Positions 34,920 to 48,642 are shown, counted from the first letter of the stretch. The stretch: 64,000 bases of DNA from Prosopocoilus inquinatus (GCA_036172665.1 CM069870.1:62620212-62684211), one strand, 5' to 3'. Program-made: numbers and translations. The notes: a model not told the origin generated them from the letters alone.

Positions 34920-36250
34920 AAGGTTGCTGTTTTCAAAAAAAAAATATGCAAAAGAAGGGACGGACAACCGATCAGTGGTTCCAAAACCTACCTGTCCAAG
35001 TTGAAAAAGTTTAAAGCCAGCAAGGTTCACTTAAATTCGGTAGAGAAGAAGATGAATTACGAGATCAGATCAGGTAGATTTGGAGAAAGATGAGGAGAAG
35101 GTTTCAGTTTTAAAGACCTTCCAATTTATTTAGGCCTCTTGAAGTAAAATAAATAATATTAACACATAAGCATATTTGCAGAATTTTTATGCCATTCAGC
35201 AAAAGAGAGGAATTGCCACATGTTATTTCTTCATTGACGTTAGCTAGAAGAGCATTCACGCAAAGCTTGATAAATCCAAAATTAAGAAATTTGAATTAGA
35301 CATGGAATTAGGGGTTTATGCAGGGCCCCCGCGAGGTCAAAAGCCACCCGCTTGTTACTCCATGTTTTGGCGCCCTCTGACAGATGAGTTGGTACATGCA
35401 GAAACAGTAAATTAAAAAAAATCATTAAAAAAATTAAAATAAACAAAAAAAAAATGGGAAAAACAAAACATTGGGGAAAATTTCTTTAAAACATTTTCCT
35501 TCACTTTTTCTAAACATTTTCCTTAACTTTTTTTAAGATCCTGGCTGCCGCGAGCCTCCAAAGACGAGCAGCTCAAACAGCGCAAAGCACTTTTTTCTCA
35601 TCTGAGTAGGGAGGTCTCTGTTCAGCCCTCCCCCCCTCCCCCCTCAGAATGCAAGTGGGCTTGTTATTAATATTAGAAAAAAAAAAAACAAAAGCAAAAC
35701 TACAAACTTAAAAAGTAAAACGTAATTTGTTTTCTTTTTAGCCAAACCGTAACAGCTTAAATGTTTTATTTTTTTTACATTTCTTATGAAAATCTTAGCA
35801 CACGAAAATTACAAAATTTAAAATTTTCTACTTTTAATTGCCACAGTTGTTTACTGTTCTATTTTAACGAACCTTTTGTCGTGAGGTCGACTGACGGCTT
35901 CATTAAGACAGTTCAGTCTTGTGGATAGTTTTTTCGAATAATTTTTTTTTACCAGACTTTCCCATAATTATTATTTCTTTTTTGACGCAAAAAAAATGAC
36001 AGAACATGTCCAGTGGCCAAGAGGCTAATTGCCGCCCCTCGAACATGGGGCCCGCGTGCACTGCACGCTTTGCACAAATGGTTACGGGGGCTCTGGGTTT
36101 ATGACTGACTTGCATCGTCTGGTGAGGCTGATTCATTCAGAACTTTGTACTTTATTGAGAAAAAAATACTAAACCTTAAGTGTTCAAACAAAACTTAAAA
36201 TGTCCGTAACATTAGGATTTTATGCTGATATTCAACCAAACTCAATAAAT
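34920..36250. other. Intergenic, nothing recognised
   Basis: Low-complexity A-rich and T-rich tracts with a C-rich patch near 35630. No supported frame. Confidence 0.4.
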
Positions 36251-36372
36251 CTGGTATGTTCAGGGTTGCCAGGTATTTTAACGTACAAACCGCCATCTAC
36301 ACGCCAATTTGGAAAGAAAAGTGCCAAATTTTAAAAAAGTGTTTATATTTTTGAAAAATATACTTGGTTCAT

Positions 36373-38011
36373 TTACAATTCGTTACACATTTTTAAAATC
36401 TCTTCCTTTTCTTTTTCTTCGTATTGACCTTTTCTGCACGTGTACATTGTAGATGTGAATATCTCAAGCATTTTATCATTTGGGACAAAATTCTTGTAGC
36501 ATTTTTCATTGGTTTTACACTGTATTTGAATTCTTAGAATTGTTTCCAGAAGCTCCTTTCCCATCTTGTTTCGAATTTTTGACTTTGCAATATTCATGGT
36601 TGCAAAAGTTCTCTCTATCACGGCGTTGCTGGTTGGAATACAAAATGATTTTAGAACCGCTTCTGCCAATTCTTGGAAAAATCGAACACCATTACCATCC
36701 ATTATATGTACACACAGTTTGCCAAACTTTTAAACTACAATTAGGAATTTCTTTCTCCTCAAATTCCTGTTTTCAGTCTAGAAATACTAATTTTCTCCAC
36801 TGTGATTCATACATATCGATAGATACAGAAGAGTTTAAAAAGTTTTTAAGTGGTAGATTATGAAACTTTTCCTGCATCTGATTTAAGCATTTATCTGGAG
36901 CTAAAACTTTTTAAAAGTGTCTACGTTGGGAGACAGTCGTTTGAGTATATCTTCCAGAAGAGTTTTTGAGAACTTAAAAAAAAAAAACATTTTTGTTTAA
37001 TAGAGATTTTTTCTGCTGTAGTGACCCTAATTTCTGCCAGCTCCCATTGAAATTCCACGTCATTCAAATTTAAATAAGCCAATTCATTATTTATAGTTTC
37101 CTGAAGCTGTCCATGTAGTGGCCTTCCTTCCGGTGGTTGCAAAAAAAAAATCATTTTCTAATTCTACGAGAAATTGAAAGTATTGTCAGAAACAGTTGGA
37201 TCATGTACGGCCTTGGACCAAGTGTATCTTTTTGAAATAGCAGATTTAGTTGTGTTATTTCGGGCAAAATACTTTTCATGCTCCTGACGAAGCTATAAAT
37301 CTATAACGAAACGTTGACTGTGTTCCCATCATATTTCTGTCCGGTTCAAGATTAAAAAAAAATTTGTACTTATAAAAGATAAAGTTTTAATTGCTTATCT
37401 TCAAGCATGTTATGTTTTTTTTTTATCAGCTGCCACACCAATGTGTCTCCAATTCTGGCCATTGTTGGATAATAATCTTGATGGTGTTGTATCTACTAAG
37501 CCAACGTGTGGCAGATAACTGCGCGAAATTTCTAAAAACAACTATGTCTAATCCACAGTTAAAATGATCAAATGTTTCTTTTATATTCCAAACGGGGTAA
37601 AAGACTAACGGAAAACCAATTATAAACTTCACGCAGTAAAAAAATCTACTGTGGATTCTTTGGATGCATTTTCTGCACTTAAATGCAATCAATGAATGAC
37701 ATGTGCATTTTATTAGAATTAAGTCAGGAAGTTGTTGCTGCAATCTCGTATAAAGGGAATTATTTTTTCCTGTTAAATTATTCGCACCATCATTTTCCAA
37801 TGGTAATTTAATTTTTTGTAAGTAAAGGGCGTTCCTTTGTTTTAAGAAAAATTAACTTTCTCTTCAAGAATTTTAAAGAAAAATACCGGCTTAACGAGAC
37901 CATTATGGGTATAGATAAATTTGGTTCAATTGTCTTATTTTGAGCCCAGGAATCTGTGGTTAAGCCATGTCCACCGAACTTAGAGACATCCTGCATAATA
38001 GAAATCTGCAA
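36373..38011 (-). pseudogene. Dead hAT-like transposase (ZNF862-like)
   Basis: From the right end leftward, minus-strand fragments read GHGLTTDSWAQNKT (near 37975), KCTCHSLIAFKC and ATRWLSRYNTIKIIIQQWPE (37426-37800), a helical middle (36921-37154), and SNAVIERTFATMNIAKSKIR (36373-36702), which is a hAT C-terminal dimerisation block. The pieces lie in different frames with stops between. A CAGGGTTGCCAGG motif at 36262 could be one terminus, but the opposite end was not found. Assignment to the ZNF862-like hAT group is from memory of family patterns. Confidence 0.7.
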
Positions 38012-38338
38012 GCAGATTTGTGATCAGATTTTGTGTAACCTTGTAGAAAAGCTCACAAACACAACGCACATGGAAATTATTATGTATTATCATTTTGCTG
38101 TTATTGTTTACTTGTTACTTTCGTTATTTTAAAAGTACATGATATACTTTGAGGCACGGTTTTTCTATCTGAGTTTACCTTTAATCTTCAGTTTATTTCC
38201 ATAAAAGTATATGGAAAAAACCATATGAAGATTAAAGTTAAACTGAGATGGTAAACCAAGAGTCAGCAATTTTGTCATTGTAAGAAACTGTTATTCTTTA
38301 CGAAGAAACGCATATACCGCTTAGTGGTTCTACTTTTC

Positions 38339-39149
38339 GGGTCTAAGACAATTCGCCATCGCCGATTTGTCGTCGCCAATTCACCGTCGCCGATTCGTCG
38401 TAGGTACAATTCACCGCCGGAAAACTCGCCGTCGGTAAATTCGCCGTCAGCGATTAAAATTTTAAGTCTTAAGCCCAGGTACATATCCAAATTATAATAT
38501 ACCGATAATTATATGTAAATAAATAATGGAAAATAAAATAATTTGTTATTAATTAAATATGATACTTAGATAAAGAAACAGATAAAAAAATTTGGTCTTC
38601 CAGGAAGTATTTCTTATTCTTCAGGGTGTTCGTAAAATCCCTCCAATTCATCTTTTTTATATTTTCAGATTCTGCTCAAAATCATATTGATTTTCATATT
38701 AATCAAAATCACTACACATCAAAAGTCGACTGCTTTCAAAATATTGATTCATGATAGCTCGTCATTTAAAATTATAAATTGAAAAAGGGGTTTCATTAAA
38801 AAAAAAAAAATAGAATTATGATTATGTGTACGTACAGCACCAATTTGTTCGTAATTTTGTGTCTTACGGTGGTCGCACTGTAATTAGGAATTTATTTTAA
38901 CTTGAAATAGAAAAACAATAGTAAAGTCCATTTTAATTTACTTGAAACGTACTGAAATTATAGTTATTTTCTTCAATTCGTAGGTATAACATGGATATTA
39001 TCTAAAATGGTCAAAAAGCTTATGAAGCTAAATAAAGCAGTAACATGGGACGGCGAATTGGGCGGACGGTAAATTGGATCGACGGCGACTTGGTTCTATG
39101 ACGGTGAATCGGCGACGGCGAGTTGGCGACGGCGAATCGTCCCATCCCC
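38339..39149. mobile_element. Mutator-like TIR element with terminal minisatellites
   Basis: The element is flanked by an exact 9-bp duplication CTACTTTTC (38330-38338 and 39150-39158). The ends start GGGTCTAAGACAATTCGCC and, inverted, GGGGGATGGGACGATTCGCC. Both arms (about 100 bp) consist of degenerate copies of a GCCGTCGCCGATTC-type unit. A GGG terminus with a 9-bp duplication is typical of Mutator-like elements. The AT-rich core encodes nothing recognised. Confidence 0.75.
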
Positions 39150-39441
39150 CTACTTTTCTGTTTGCCTCACTCATGAAAATGTCCTCACACTAGAAATTGA
39201 AGTTATGAAATCAAGTATCGCTTTAAGTATCGCATTCAAAGGCTCAGATAAGACAAGATTGGTACATGTTAATGAAATGCGCAGAATTTCCTCGGGTTAT
39301 TTTCGAACTATTTACTCCTTTCGTAATTTTTGATTTCTATGTTTGATATCCTTGGTTTTTCCGAACTGATTTAAACAGCAAAAAAAATGATTATTAAGTA
39401 ATTAAAGAGATAAACTTTGTGACCTCTAGCAAGAGTGACTT

Positions 39442-39447
39442 TCAGTA
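39442..39447 (+). promoter_or_regulatory. Possible initiator of gene D
   Basis: TCAGTA lies 30 bp before the ATG, similar in placement to the TCAGTT before gene A. Consensus-based only. Confidence 0.3.
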
Positions 39448-39472
39448 GAACTACGTCTTCTAATTCATAACA

Positions 39473-42400
39473 ATGGTAAGCAAGCAGTTAATATATTTTT
39501 TTACAATTATTGCATTAAGTATGTCATTTAAATTTCAGATTGTATGGTATTTTTCAAGTTTAATCATCGCCCTACAAACTGTGGTACGTAGTTATTTGAA
39601 ATTGACGTCGAATTGTAAACATTTAACTAATTGAATCATCGGTTATTTCAGGCATCCTATGGGTTCCAAGTCAATTCGACTGATTTCCTCACAAATGTTA
39701 TACAGAGACTCGACGTACGTACAAAATATAACTCTTGATCGACTGCCTCATTTAACCGTGTTGTTATGTTGACAGGAAATTAAGGAAACAAATTCGGAAA
39801 ATGCGGTAACGTTCAAGAAAGAGCTTCTTGAACAATCAGCTTCAATTCAAAAAATAAAGGTAAAAATGTTATCATATATCTGATTTGAAAATCGTTGTGT
39901 TTTTGACTGAAAAGAAAACATGAAAACATTGGTTTTTCTTTTCTAGTCAGAACAAGAAAGAGCAGAGAGAGATGCAAACAAACAAGTGGTCAAACTTCAC
40001 TCACTTTTACAGGTAAGTGATTTTTAAATAAAGGCACATCAAATTAATTAAGAGTTAATGGGAATATGTGAAAAACGTGAGAAACATTTACAGCTAGAAG
40101 CAGTGGCGTAACTAGAATTCAAGTCGCCGGGTTGCAAAATTTTTATTAACGCCTTTTATTATTACAATATTTATTATGTATTAAGAAAGTAAAACTAAAA
40201 AGAAAAAATATTTAGCTGCTAATGATAAGTAAATCAAGAGTGCTTAATATACTTTGGATTATGCTCTTTATAAAAAATGATAAAAGCTGTCAAAATTTTA
40301 GGTTAGAAAAGCTACCGAAAACCGGAGTGCGCTTAAATTATTTTCTCCAACACTTTTTGGAAGAAATTTGTTTTCTACTGTTTTCAGACTGTCTTCCAGA
40401 ATTTAAAACAAACAAAATGCTGCTTATGTTCAAAATATCTTTGAAACTTTTTTGAAACCGTTTCTGTTCAACTTCGAAATCGTTTTTTGTAACATTATTT
40501 CTTAATATTTCTTTTTATTTTAGCGATTTTCAGTAGCCTTCAAATTCCTAATAAATAAAGAGAATATTACGACCCATGGTAAAAGATGACGCCACATATG
40601 TTTTTTTTTTATTCAGACTAGTTTCAAGAACATTGTTTTTGAACGTTCTTAGATGTTTCAGTCGTTTTCCGGGAAAACAAGAGTACAATGTTATGGTTAT
40701 ATTATTTAATCGAAGCGGGATTGCCAGATTGGACGAAATTTCGCTATTTGGGCTACATTTTAGAATTTTTGGCGTTTAATAATCTTATCTGACGCCAGGC
40801 GCCCGATTTGGGTTAATTTTGTTGGTATGTTCACATAACGACGTGCAACAAAATTCTATTTCTAATACATATTCTCTTGTCTTTTTTTTATTTTAAGGAA
40901 TTGATATTTTGTATTTTATACACGGTGCGTTTATTTTATTTCAACCTTTTATTTAATTCCAGTTTCTTGGCTTACAAAAGCTTCCGGCCGGAGAATCACC
41001 GTTTCTTCATTTACTTATTTCTTTTGTCTATCCATTCTTCTTTTGTTTTTCGCATTTCCTGCTTTTCAATATAAACAGTTTTCGTATTTTATACACATCT
41101 TTTTACAGTTCTCTTTTGTTTGGGTTTGTTTTTATTTGCATCTTAATATCGTGGTAGAAAGTTCTTTTTTTCTTCGCTTTTTTCTTTTTATATTTCTCTT
41201 TTGTTTATTTTTATCAAATTGTTTTTTCCCACTTTGTTGATTAACGATTTTTTACGATTGTCTTTTATTTCTAGTATTTTTAAAAAAAAATTTCCGCTGG
41301 AAATTTATTTGCTTTTGGTTCAGGTTAGCTGTTGTTTCTTTTTCTTTTCTTTATGCGTTCGTACTATGTATGTATTTCTTTATTGCTTTTCTTATCGAAT
41401 TGATTTTTCATTTCAGTTCTGAACTGATTGAATTCTGAATTCAATCAGAATTGAATTGATTTTTCGCATTTTATTAACGCTTTTATGTAGTTCGTCGTTT
41501 TTCATTTGTTTTGTGACCCTCTTTTGTTTTACGAACGGTATTTTATCGTTTATTTCTTTTTTCGTTTTCTTTTTCATTGCACTATTGACTTTTTCACAGG
41601 TTGCTTTTATTATCTACGATTTTTTTTTAGATTCGTTCGGAAAACTGTTTTTTTTTTCGTTCAGCTTGGCGCTGTCTTCTTTTGTTTTTCCTTTCGTTGA
41701 AACTGTAAAATTAATTCTATTCGTATTATTAATTAATGATTTGTTTTTGTTTTTTATCACCACGTATCCAATTCCGTTTCCAATTCGAAAATTCTAAGAT
41801 GGTATTACGTCATGTTTTATTATTACGGAAAATTTACATGTTTTTATTTATTTTTGCCAATATTTCAAATAATGTGACAAATTAATTGATACTTTTATTA
41901 CACTTCAGAGTTTTAGTGTAATTGGGCTACTTTTTGTCAAACGTTTGGCTATATTTCTTAAGAAAAATCTAGCAATCCTAATTCGAAGGACATTGCCTTT
42001 GAACTTTCCCCAACGTTTTTCAGTTGTTTTGGAATCTCTTCCCGGCAAATTACAAATTAGGCTCGAATTAAGAGTAGTTTCTTTTTCATGTTTTTTCTCT
42101 TTTTTACTTATTTCAGACTATTCTGGTCTCTTTTTATCTTTGAAGTATTACTTACAAATAAACTTTTAGTTTTCCGTGTTTGTGAATCTTCAGAGATCCA
42201 GGCAAAAAGATTTACTTTAGAATTCAAATAGGCGCCTACGGCGTCTTAGCGCCGGGTTGCCTAGCAATCCCTGCAACCTCTATAGCTACGCCACTGGCTA
42301 GAATCTTAAACCACAAATCCAAACATTTCCAGCTTTTGTATGAAAAGGATCTCGCTTTGTTTAATGAAGTAGTTTTAAAAATTTCGTTTATTTTTTTTTC

Positions 42401-44165
42401 TTTTTGAACTGTTTTATAGATTAATAAATATCTACCAAAATTAATTATAATTTGCTCGATATCTTATAAAAATTAAACCATTTCGAAAGAAATTGGCTTT
42501 AGGTTTCTGTTCTGACCTAAACTATTGCTTAATTTATCTCAAGTAATCCATTTCAAAATATTACTTTTGTACCCCAGTGTACTTAGGCACTTGAAAAAAT
42601 GGGTTAAAGAATTTTTTGATGATTTCAAAAATAGGGAAGTTGCGGAAAACATTTCTTGGGAACTTTTAACTGTTCATATACATTTTGATATCTGCACAAA
42701 CTAGTCAGAACAGAAATTTAACTATCAATAAACGGCTAATCAAGGCGAACCAAAACCATTAGTGGGTCATTAATGTTCTGGAAAGGTTTTATATAATTAT
42801 AATTTTGTAGGACATTAAGCAGTCCAATGCACAAAACACTGCAGGGATTCGAAGACAATTATCCGAACTGCCCTTGCTTCAAAAACCTCAGGTAAAAGTT
42901 TTCTTTTATGACCCTTTTTTTTGTTAATTAAAATTGTTCATCCTCTTTTCAGGAAAAACAAGAACCAGAACACGCTTCGGACGAAGAACTTTTATTATTG
43001 AAGGTAAGAGTTTTCATTTTAAAATCGGTAGTTCCGATATAATTTGTTCTACGAAACGATTACGATTCCAGGAGCTAAAAGATTCTCTTCCACCGATTTT
43101 TGAACAGGGTTTAAAGTTGTCAGACGCAATCCAACGAATAGAGGTAAACGAAATTGTGTAAATTAAAAACAAAAAGTTGCTTAATACTTGTTTTTTTTTT
43201 TGAAGTCAAAACTGTCCAAAATAGAAGAAACATTAAATAAAAACGAACAGGATACTCCTTCAAGAGCTCCGTATACTGAAGCAGACGCGGCGGCGATACG
43301 GTGGCGTTCAGGCTCAACCGGAGGAATCAATTCGTTCCAAAGTTACCATGACCGTGACTTTGGCCAGTACGGTTTGAGTTCCCCTGTACTGATAGAAGTA
43401 AGTAGTTTTGACTGAAAGACTTAAACTTAAGAAATAAAATTGATTTGTCACAATCAAATCTTATAATTTTTCCTGTCAAGATTTTTTCATTTATCACCAG
43501 AAGTCTTTTTTTAATATCATGCTTACTATTAACAATAAAATCATAAGGGCAAATTTAAAGTGTGCTTTGTTCAAAAGTCTTCCAGATTTGATCTCGGCAA
43601 GCAGTTGCTATTTGCAATTAAAAATGGCGATGTTGAGCGAGTTCGTCAACTACTCGGAGACGGTGCTCCCATCGAATCTGAAGACTTTAACAAAAATAGG
43701 CCTATTCATATTGCGGTGCAATACCACCGCTCCCGAATATTGGAAACCTTGCTTGAGAAAAGCGCAGACATTGAATCCCATGGAAAATACCAAATGACCG
43801 CACTACACACGGCTGGTTACTACAATTGCACGGAGTGCGGGCGAATCTTGATAGACAAAGGGGCGGATCTTGAAAGTCGTGATCAGTATGGTAACACCCC
43901 GATTATGTTTGCTGCCAGGTCCGGACTTGACGAGCTTGTAGAGTTATTGCTTGATAGCGGAGCGAATACAAATGCTGTGAATTCCAATGGATGGACTGCT
44001 TTATATTGGGCAACAATGGGAGGACGGTTTTCAACTGCGACACTTTTATCAAGGAAAACTGGTAATTCATGGGGGCTTCCGGTATCAGATGGCACGATAC
44101 CTTACAATCTAGCTGATTACTATAGACAGCGTTCAACTTATGATTTTCGTGGCGAAACGAATTGA
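39473..44165 (+). CDS. Gene D: signal-like, long coiled coil, ankyrin repeats
   Basis: Ten exons, all phase 0: 39473-39475 (ATG only), 39539-39583, 39652-39714, 39776-39859, 39947-40012, 42811-42891, 42953-43003, 43072-43143, 43206-43397 and 43578-44165, giving 414 residues, the longest of the cluster. Exon 2 (IVWYFSSLIIALQTV) is hydrophobic and reads as a signal peptide. Exons 3-8 are mostly helical coiled coil (EIKETNSENAVTFKKELLEQ, ELKDSLPPIFEQGLKLSDAI). Exon 9 (64 codons) starts as coil but then becomes a Ser/Gly/Tyr-rich linker found in no paralog. The last exon has about five good ankyrin repeats (RPIHIAV, ALHTAGYYNCTEC, TALYWAT) and a C-terminus that no longer looks like an ankyrin. 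Intron 5 (2.8 kb) hosts a hAT element. AATAAA at 44182. Function unknown. Confidence 0.85.
40101..42296 (-). mobile_element. hAT element inside intron 5 of gene D
   Basis: The ends CAGTGGCGTAACTAG and TAGCTACGCCACTG are inverted, flanked by GCTAGAAG and GCTAGAAT (7 of 8 bases). The right end, reverse-complemented, matches the left end of the 16176 copy, including GGCAACCCGGCGCTAAGACGCC split by small changes. The T-rich interior has many chance open frames and no recognised transposase. Confidence 0.85.
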
Positions 44166-44181
44166 AAGTATTTTTGTAAAA

Positions 44182-44187
44182 AATAAA
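44182..44187 (+). promoter_or_regulatory. Poly(A) signal of gene D
   Basis: AATAAA 16 bp after the stop codon. Confidence 0.55.
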
Positions 44188-44363
44188 ATAAGTAAAAATC
44201 TTCAGCCTAATTATTGCGTACCTTATTATACCACTCTTTGGGGGGGATGAAAGGGCCTTTGGGTGATTTAACTTAAATGTAACTGCCCCCAGTTGTATTT
44301 TTAAAATTATCTTTACAGTGCATCTTTGTTACAATGGTCGCGCATACCTTGTGCGTAATGAAT

Positions 44364-44542
44364 AGGGAAAAGAATTCAGGCCACTTAGTGTTGGACGTTT
44401 TTCACGCTATTTACTCCTGCCACCTTTCCGCGGATCCGGTGCATTGAATTGTTATTGAGTGAGTGGAGAAGGAGAGCAATTCGAGCGTTCGTATTTCGCA
44501 CAAATGGTTCGTGGAATAAGTGGCTCAAATTCTTTTCCCTGA
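44364..44542. repeat. MITE, AGGGAAAAGAATT family, copy 1
   Basis: AGGGAAAAGAATTCAGGCC at the left is mirrored by AATTCTTTTCCCT at the right, with TAATGAAT on both sides (44356-44363 and 44543-44550). A second family member lies at 51838-52067. Confidence 0.7.
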
Positions 44543-44550
44543 TAATGAAT

Positions 44551-46190
44551 AATGATTGCTACAAGAAATATATAATACAAATTAAAAAAAAACTGCAGAA
44601 TAATGGGGGCGACTAGCTTTTGTAAATATATATAATTTTCTTTCGCTTATCCTCGAGGGGTGCATGATAAAAGTACTGAAGCAGTAACAGTAAAAGCGAT
44701 AATTTAATATTAAGAACTATTTTTTTAATTATATGATCACTAATACTCTTTTATTTATTTGAATGTTTTTCATTTTACTCTCAAATATCTTGTTTTGGGA
44801 TGGGTCATAAATTAATAAGAGTATTATATTTGATTTTTATTAATTGAGTTATGCCCGATTTCTTCATCTCCTGATCAAATTATTTGCCAGGTATTATCCT
44901 TGGGAACGATTGCATTGATAACAGTTTCCGAAACTATTACCTTGCAGATAAATTTATCAAGAAGTGAAACAATCAGGCCTTAGTTGAAGTAGGGAATTAT
45001 CAGTTCCAATAATGCTCCTACTTGCTAGATAATATTATTCGAATTATAATCGTTAACTAAAACAGTCAACAAACTCCTTTTTGCTGATAAATATATGTTC
45101 AAAAAAAATCTGGAATAGGAATTTACAAACAACGTGAGTAGGGTAAGTAAATTTTTCTGGTTTTTTACTGTTTCAAAGAATTATCACTAGTGACTGCTTA
45201 ATTCTTCGAGAAAAATTTACTTTTGCTTGAACATATGTATATATAGCCGACTGGTTGTATCTAACGCAGTAAACTATTAAAGTAAAAAAATGTATTTGTA
45301 AAATCGAAGAACAAAATATGAAAATTGTTGCATTGCTTCTAATATACCTAATACATAAAAATTTTATGACGAAATTATATTTCTATTTCGTTTTATTCGC
45401 ATAGGTAGCTCATGATTTATTTTTAAGAAATGAAAAAATATTGTTTGTTAAACCAATAAAAAGCGATACCTGGAAAATGTATTTCGTAAACTATATCTCC
45501 TAATAAAATATTTTCAACACCGTACTGTTAAAAATGTTATCACAAGATAAGCAATGTTCTCAGAAATTATTGATATTATTTCAATTAGTTTGGTATCTAT
45601 TCAATATAAATAAAGTAATGAATGAAATTCATAATGATTCCTAAATAACACGACATACCATTATAACCATGATAAGTCAATGAAACAATCGATGTCGAAG
45701 AAGGCCGGAAAAACAACTTTGCTTTTCGGCATACATACCGATTGTTTTACTAAAACTTGAATGACGGCAGGAAGTATGACACGCTATATTAAAAAATATA
45801 GAATTGAAACGCTTGATCGCTAAACCACGTCTCTTTACTACATGGTCTAAACATGACGTACATACCTAGAAATAAATCTAAAAAGATGTAAGACAAGAGT
45901 GCGCAAATATGCGGGTACGTTTTCAACTTTAAATGGAACATATGGTATTGTAATTGTTCGAAAATTGTCATAACAATATTTAATGCGCATCACAGATTGG
46001 CCCAACATGGTTTTATTCTTTCAACAATTCTAATAAAAGGTTTGTATGTACTACAATTATTAGTTTATGCCGGTTTAGCATTATGGCATTATAATCATTT
46101 TATATGAAAATTATCTTCTAGATTTTTTTAGATTCGTGTATAAAATCATGTATTTGTTTAGATGACAGACATAACAGGTAGGGCCTAAGA
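44551..46190. other. Intergenic, nothing recognised
   Basis: AT-rich sequence without a supported frame, RNA or repeat. Confidence 0.4.
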
Positions 46191-46197
46191 AAGGTTA

Positions 46198-48560
46198 TTG
46201 AAAGATACATTGCTATACGCAATTCACAATCAGTACCATAAATTAAAATCTGTTGATAATAATGCAGATATGCTAGGTCTCAAATATGAAAAATTTATTG
46301 ACGAGATTGATCGTCATTTATTACTTGTAAATGCTGCAGTAAACCAATTCATATTATTTGTTCAGGAGACTGTCTCTGAAGCAAATGTTTCCTGCAATTA
46401 TGCTTCGGTCCAAAAAGGCGAATTAAATGCATTTGTATTCATTGTGAAGAAAGTCTCTATCAGATTCCCAAACTAATGAATGTAACTGACTGTATGAAAA
46501 ACTGAATGTCTACTGTTTCCTCTTTACCTATTAATGATTCTTTAGTTGATTTGAAAAAAGTTGCCTGTGAAGTCTTTAAACGGGAAAAGCGCTTCAAGAA
46601 CATTATTATTTTTGACTGCAAAAACAAAATAGGAAATCCAAGCGCAATAAATTAAACCGTTCCGTTTAAGAAAGTTTGATTCCACTCAACCACAACTTCA
46701 TAAGTCAATAATCAAGGTTGGATTTACTTCTTCCGATGCTGTCGATATGTCGGAGGTAGTATTGCTAAACTACAAAATACATACAACAAATAAAAGGTCA
46801 CAATTGACATGTGTCATGTGACAAAACGCTAATACAATCTCAGCTTTACAAAGCAGCCAAACAAGAGATGGTTGATCGTCTATCTAAAACTGAATGCGAT
46901 TTAAAGATCAGATATCGCTATATGAATATGTATGATATCGCTATATGAATATGTATGAATAACTGAATGTCTACTGTTTCCTCTTCGCCTATTAATTATT
47001 TTTTTAGTTAATTTGGAAAAAGTTGCCCGTGAAGTCTGATTCCACTCAACCACAACGTCATAAGTCAATAATCAAGGTTGGATTCACTTCTTCCGACGCT
47101 GACGATATGTCGGAAGCAGTTTTGCAAAACTACAAAATACATACAACAAATAAAAGGTCACAATTGTCATGTGACAAATCGCTAATACAATCTCAGCTTT
47201 ACGAAGCAGCCAAACAAGAGATGGTTGATCGTCTGTCTAAAAGTGAATGCGATTTAAAGATCAGATATCGCAGTGGTATTCCCACAGTTGTCTTTGCCCT
47301 TTCTTCCTATTTAACTAAATTTTACCCAACATTATCACCCTTTACTATTTTATTACCAAAATGTTCGTGGCCTGAACACCAACATATTCAATGAAGTTCT
47401 TTCTTGGTTCGTCTTGTCTTTATATTTGTGCTGTTTATATTCTACCCGATGTAATTGGTGAAGACCTAAGCATATTTTTCTCGGCCTTTGAGTCACATCT
47501 ATTATGTTTTACTGTTATCGTCACTGGTGACTTTAATGTACCTGGAATGGCATCCCTTACAGATTTTAAATTCTCTTGATGTCGTTATTTTATTGATTTG
47601 CTGCAACTTTGTCAATATAATTCTACGCGTAATGAAAATGGTGTTATTTTGAATTTTGTTTTAACTAGTTGAGAATTTCATAGGATAACCAGAAGTATGA
47701 ATCCCCTATCTTACATGACGATCTGCATCATCCTGCTCTCTCTTTGTCTACATCAACCCAACAAAGAAAGGCTTTATGCCGATGAGATCTACGGTATCAA
47801 ACTTGACTTTAATAATACAGCATTTAATACCTATTTTTTATTTATTTACCATGGAAGTATGCCGTGAAAATATAGGGAAAAAGTGGCAAGTGACTAAACT
47901 TTGACAATGAAAGTCATTTTGATTTTTTAAGATTTAAGGTTACTGCGAATGAAGCAATGTTGCAATGTTTGAATTTGTTAGAATTTGCTCAAAATTCAGG
48001 ACCTATTTCATGGTAAATAAATAAAAAAACAGATATTATATAAAACTCTGAACAATCGTGGTAGAGTGATTCTAATATACACAGACTTGTCTAGTGCATT
48101 TGACACTGTCCACCATAGCCTGTTATTGCAAAAGTTAAACTGCTTCGAAGTTACGCCATCTTATCCCTTTTTTGAATTTGTACCAACTTCTGGTGTGCCA
48201 CAAGGCTCTAATCTAGGGGCAATGATATTTTCCGTTCATCCGCAATTTGTTATCATCTTTGTTTGTGTCCCAGTTTAGTCCATGCCGATGACTTCAAAAT
48301 TTATACAACTATTACAGCTCTGGATGATACTGTCGATGATATTGTCAGAGCGACGTAAGTCACGATGCGGCATGGTGTGACGGTAACAAGTTGAAATTAA
48401 ATGTCGACAAATGCTGTGTTGTTTCTTTTACAAGGCAGCGCACATATAAATTATGTTATTAACATTAACAGAAAAATATAAAAAATTAACGGAAATATCA
48501 TGGATTTAGGTCTAATTTTTGACGGCTCCTTCAGATTCCCTCAGCACTTGGCAGGTAGAA
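46198..48560 (+). pseudogene. Dead non-LTR retrotransposon
   Basis: The order is ORF1-like pieces (46198-46476; 47023-47394 with KVGFTSSDADDMSEAVLQNY), an endonuclease scrap with VTGDFNVPG (about 47515-47550), and RT scraps with YTDLSSAFDTVHHSLLLQKL (48072) and SGVPQGSNLGAMIF (48193), then ADDFKIY (48285). Frames change and stops intervene. Part of the ORF1 region is duplicated: 46503-46920 and 46963-47275 repeat the same text. A Jockey/CR1-type origin is likely from the RT motifs, but the clade is not settled. Confidence 0.75.
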
Positions 48561-48642
48561 TGCTGGGCTTCCTTATAAGAGAGTTTAAAAACTTTTCAAA
48601 TACTGAAATTATAAAATACTAAACGTCCTGAATAGTTTAGAA

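Noticed and set aside
36005..36130. Possible tRNA-like sequence (GTGGCCAAGAGGCTAATTGCC)
   Set aside because: The B-box is missing and the arms do not pair.
40877..41797. Several overlapping plus-strand frames rich in Phe and Leu
   Set aside because: They lie in the T-rich interior of a hAT element; composition alone explains them and the membrane-like look is an artefact.
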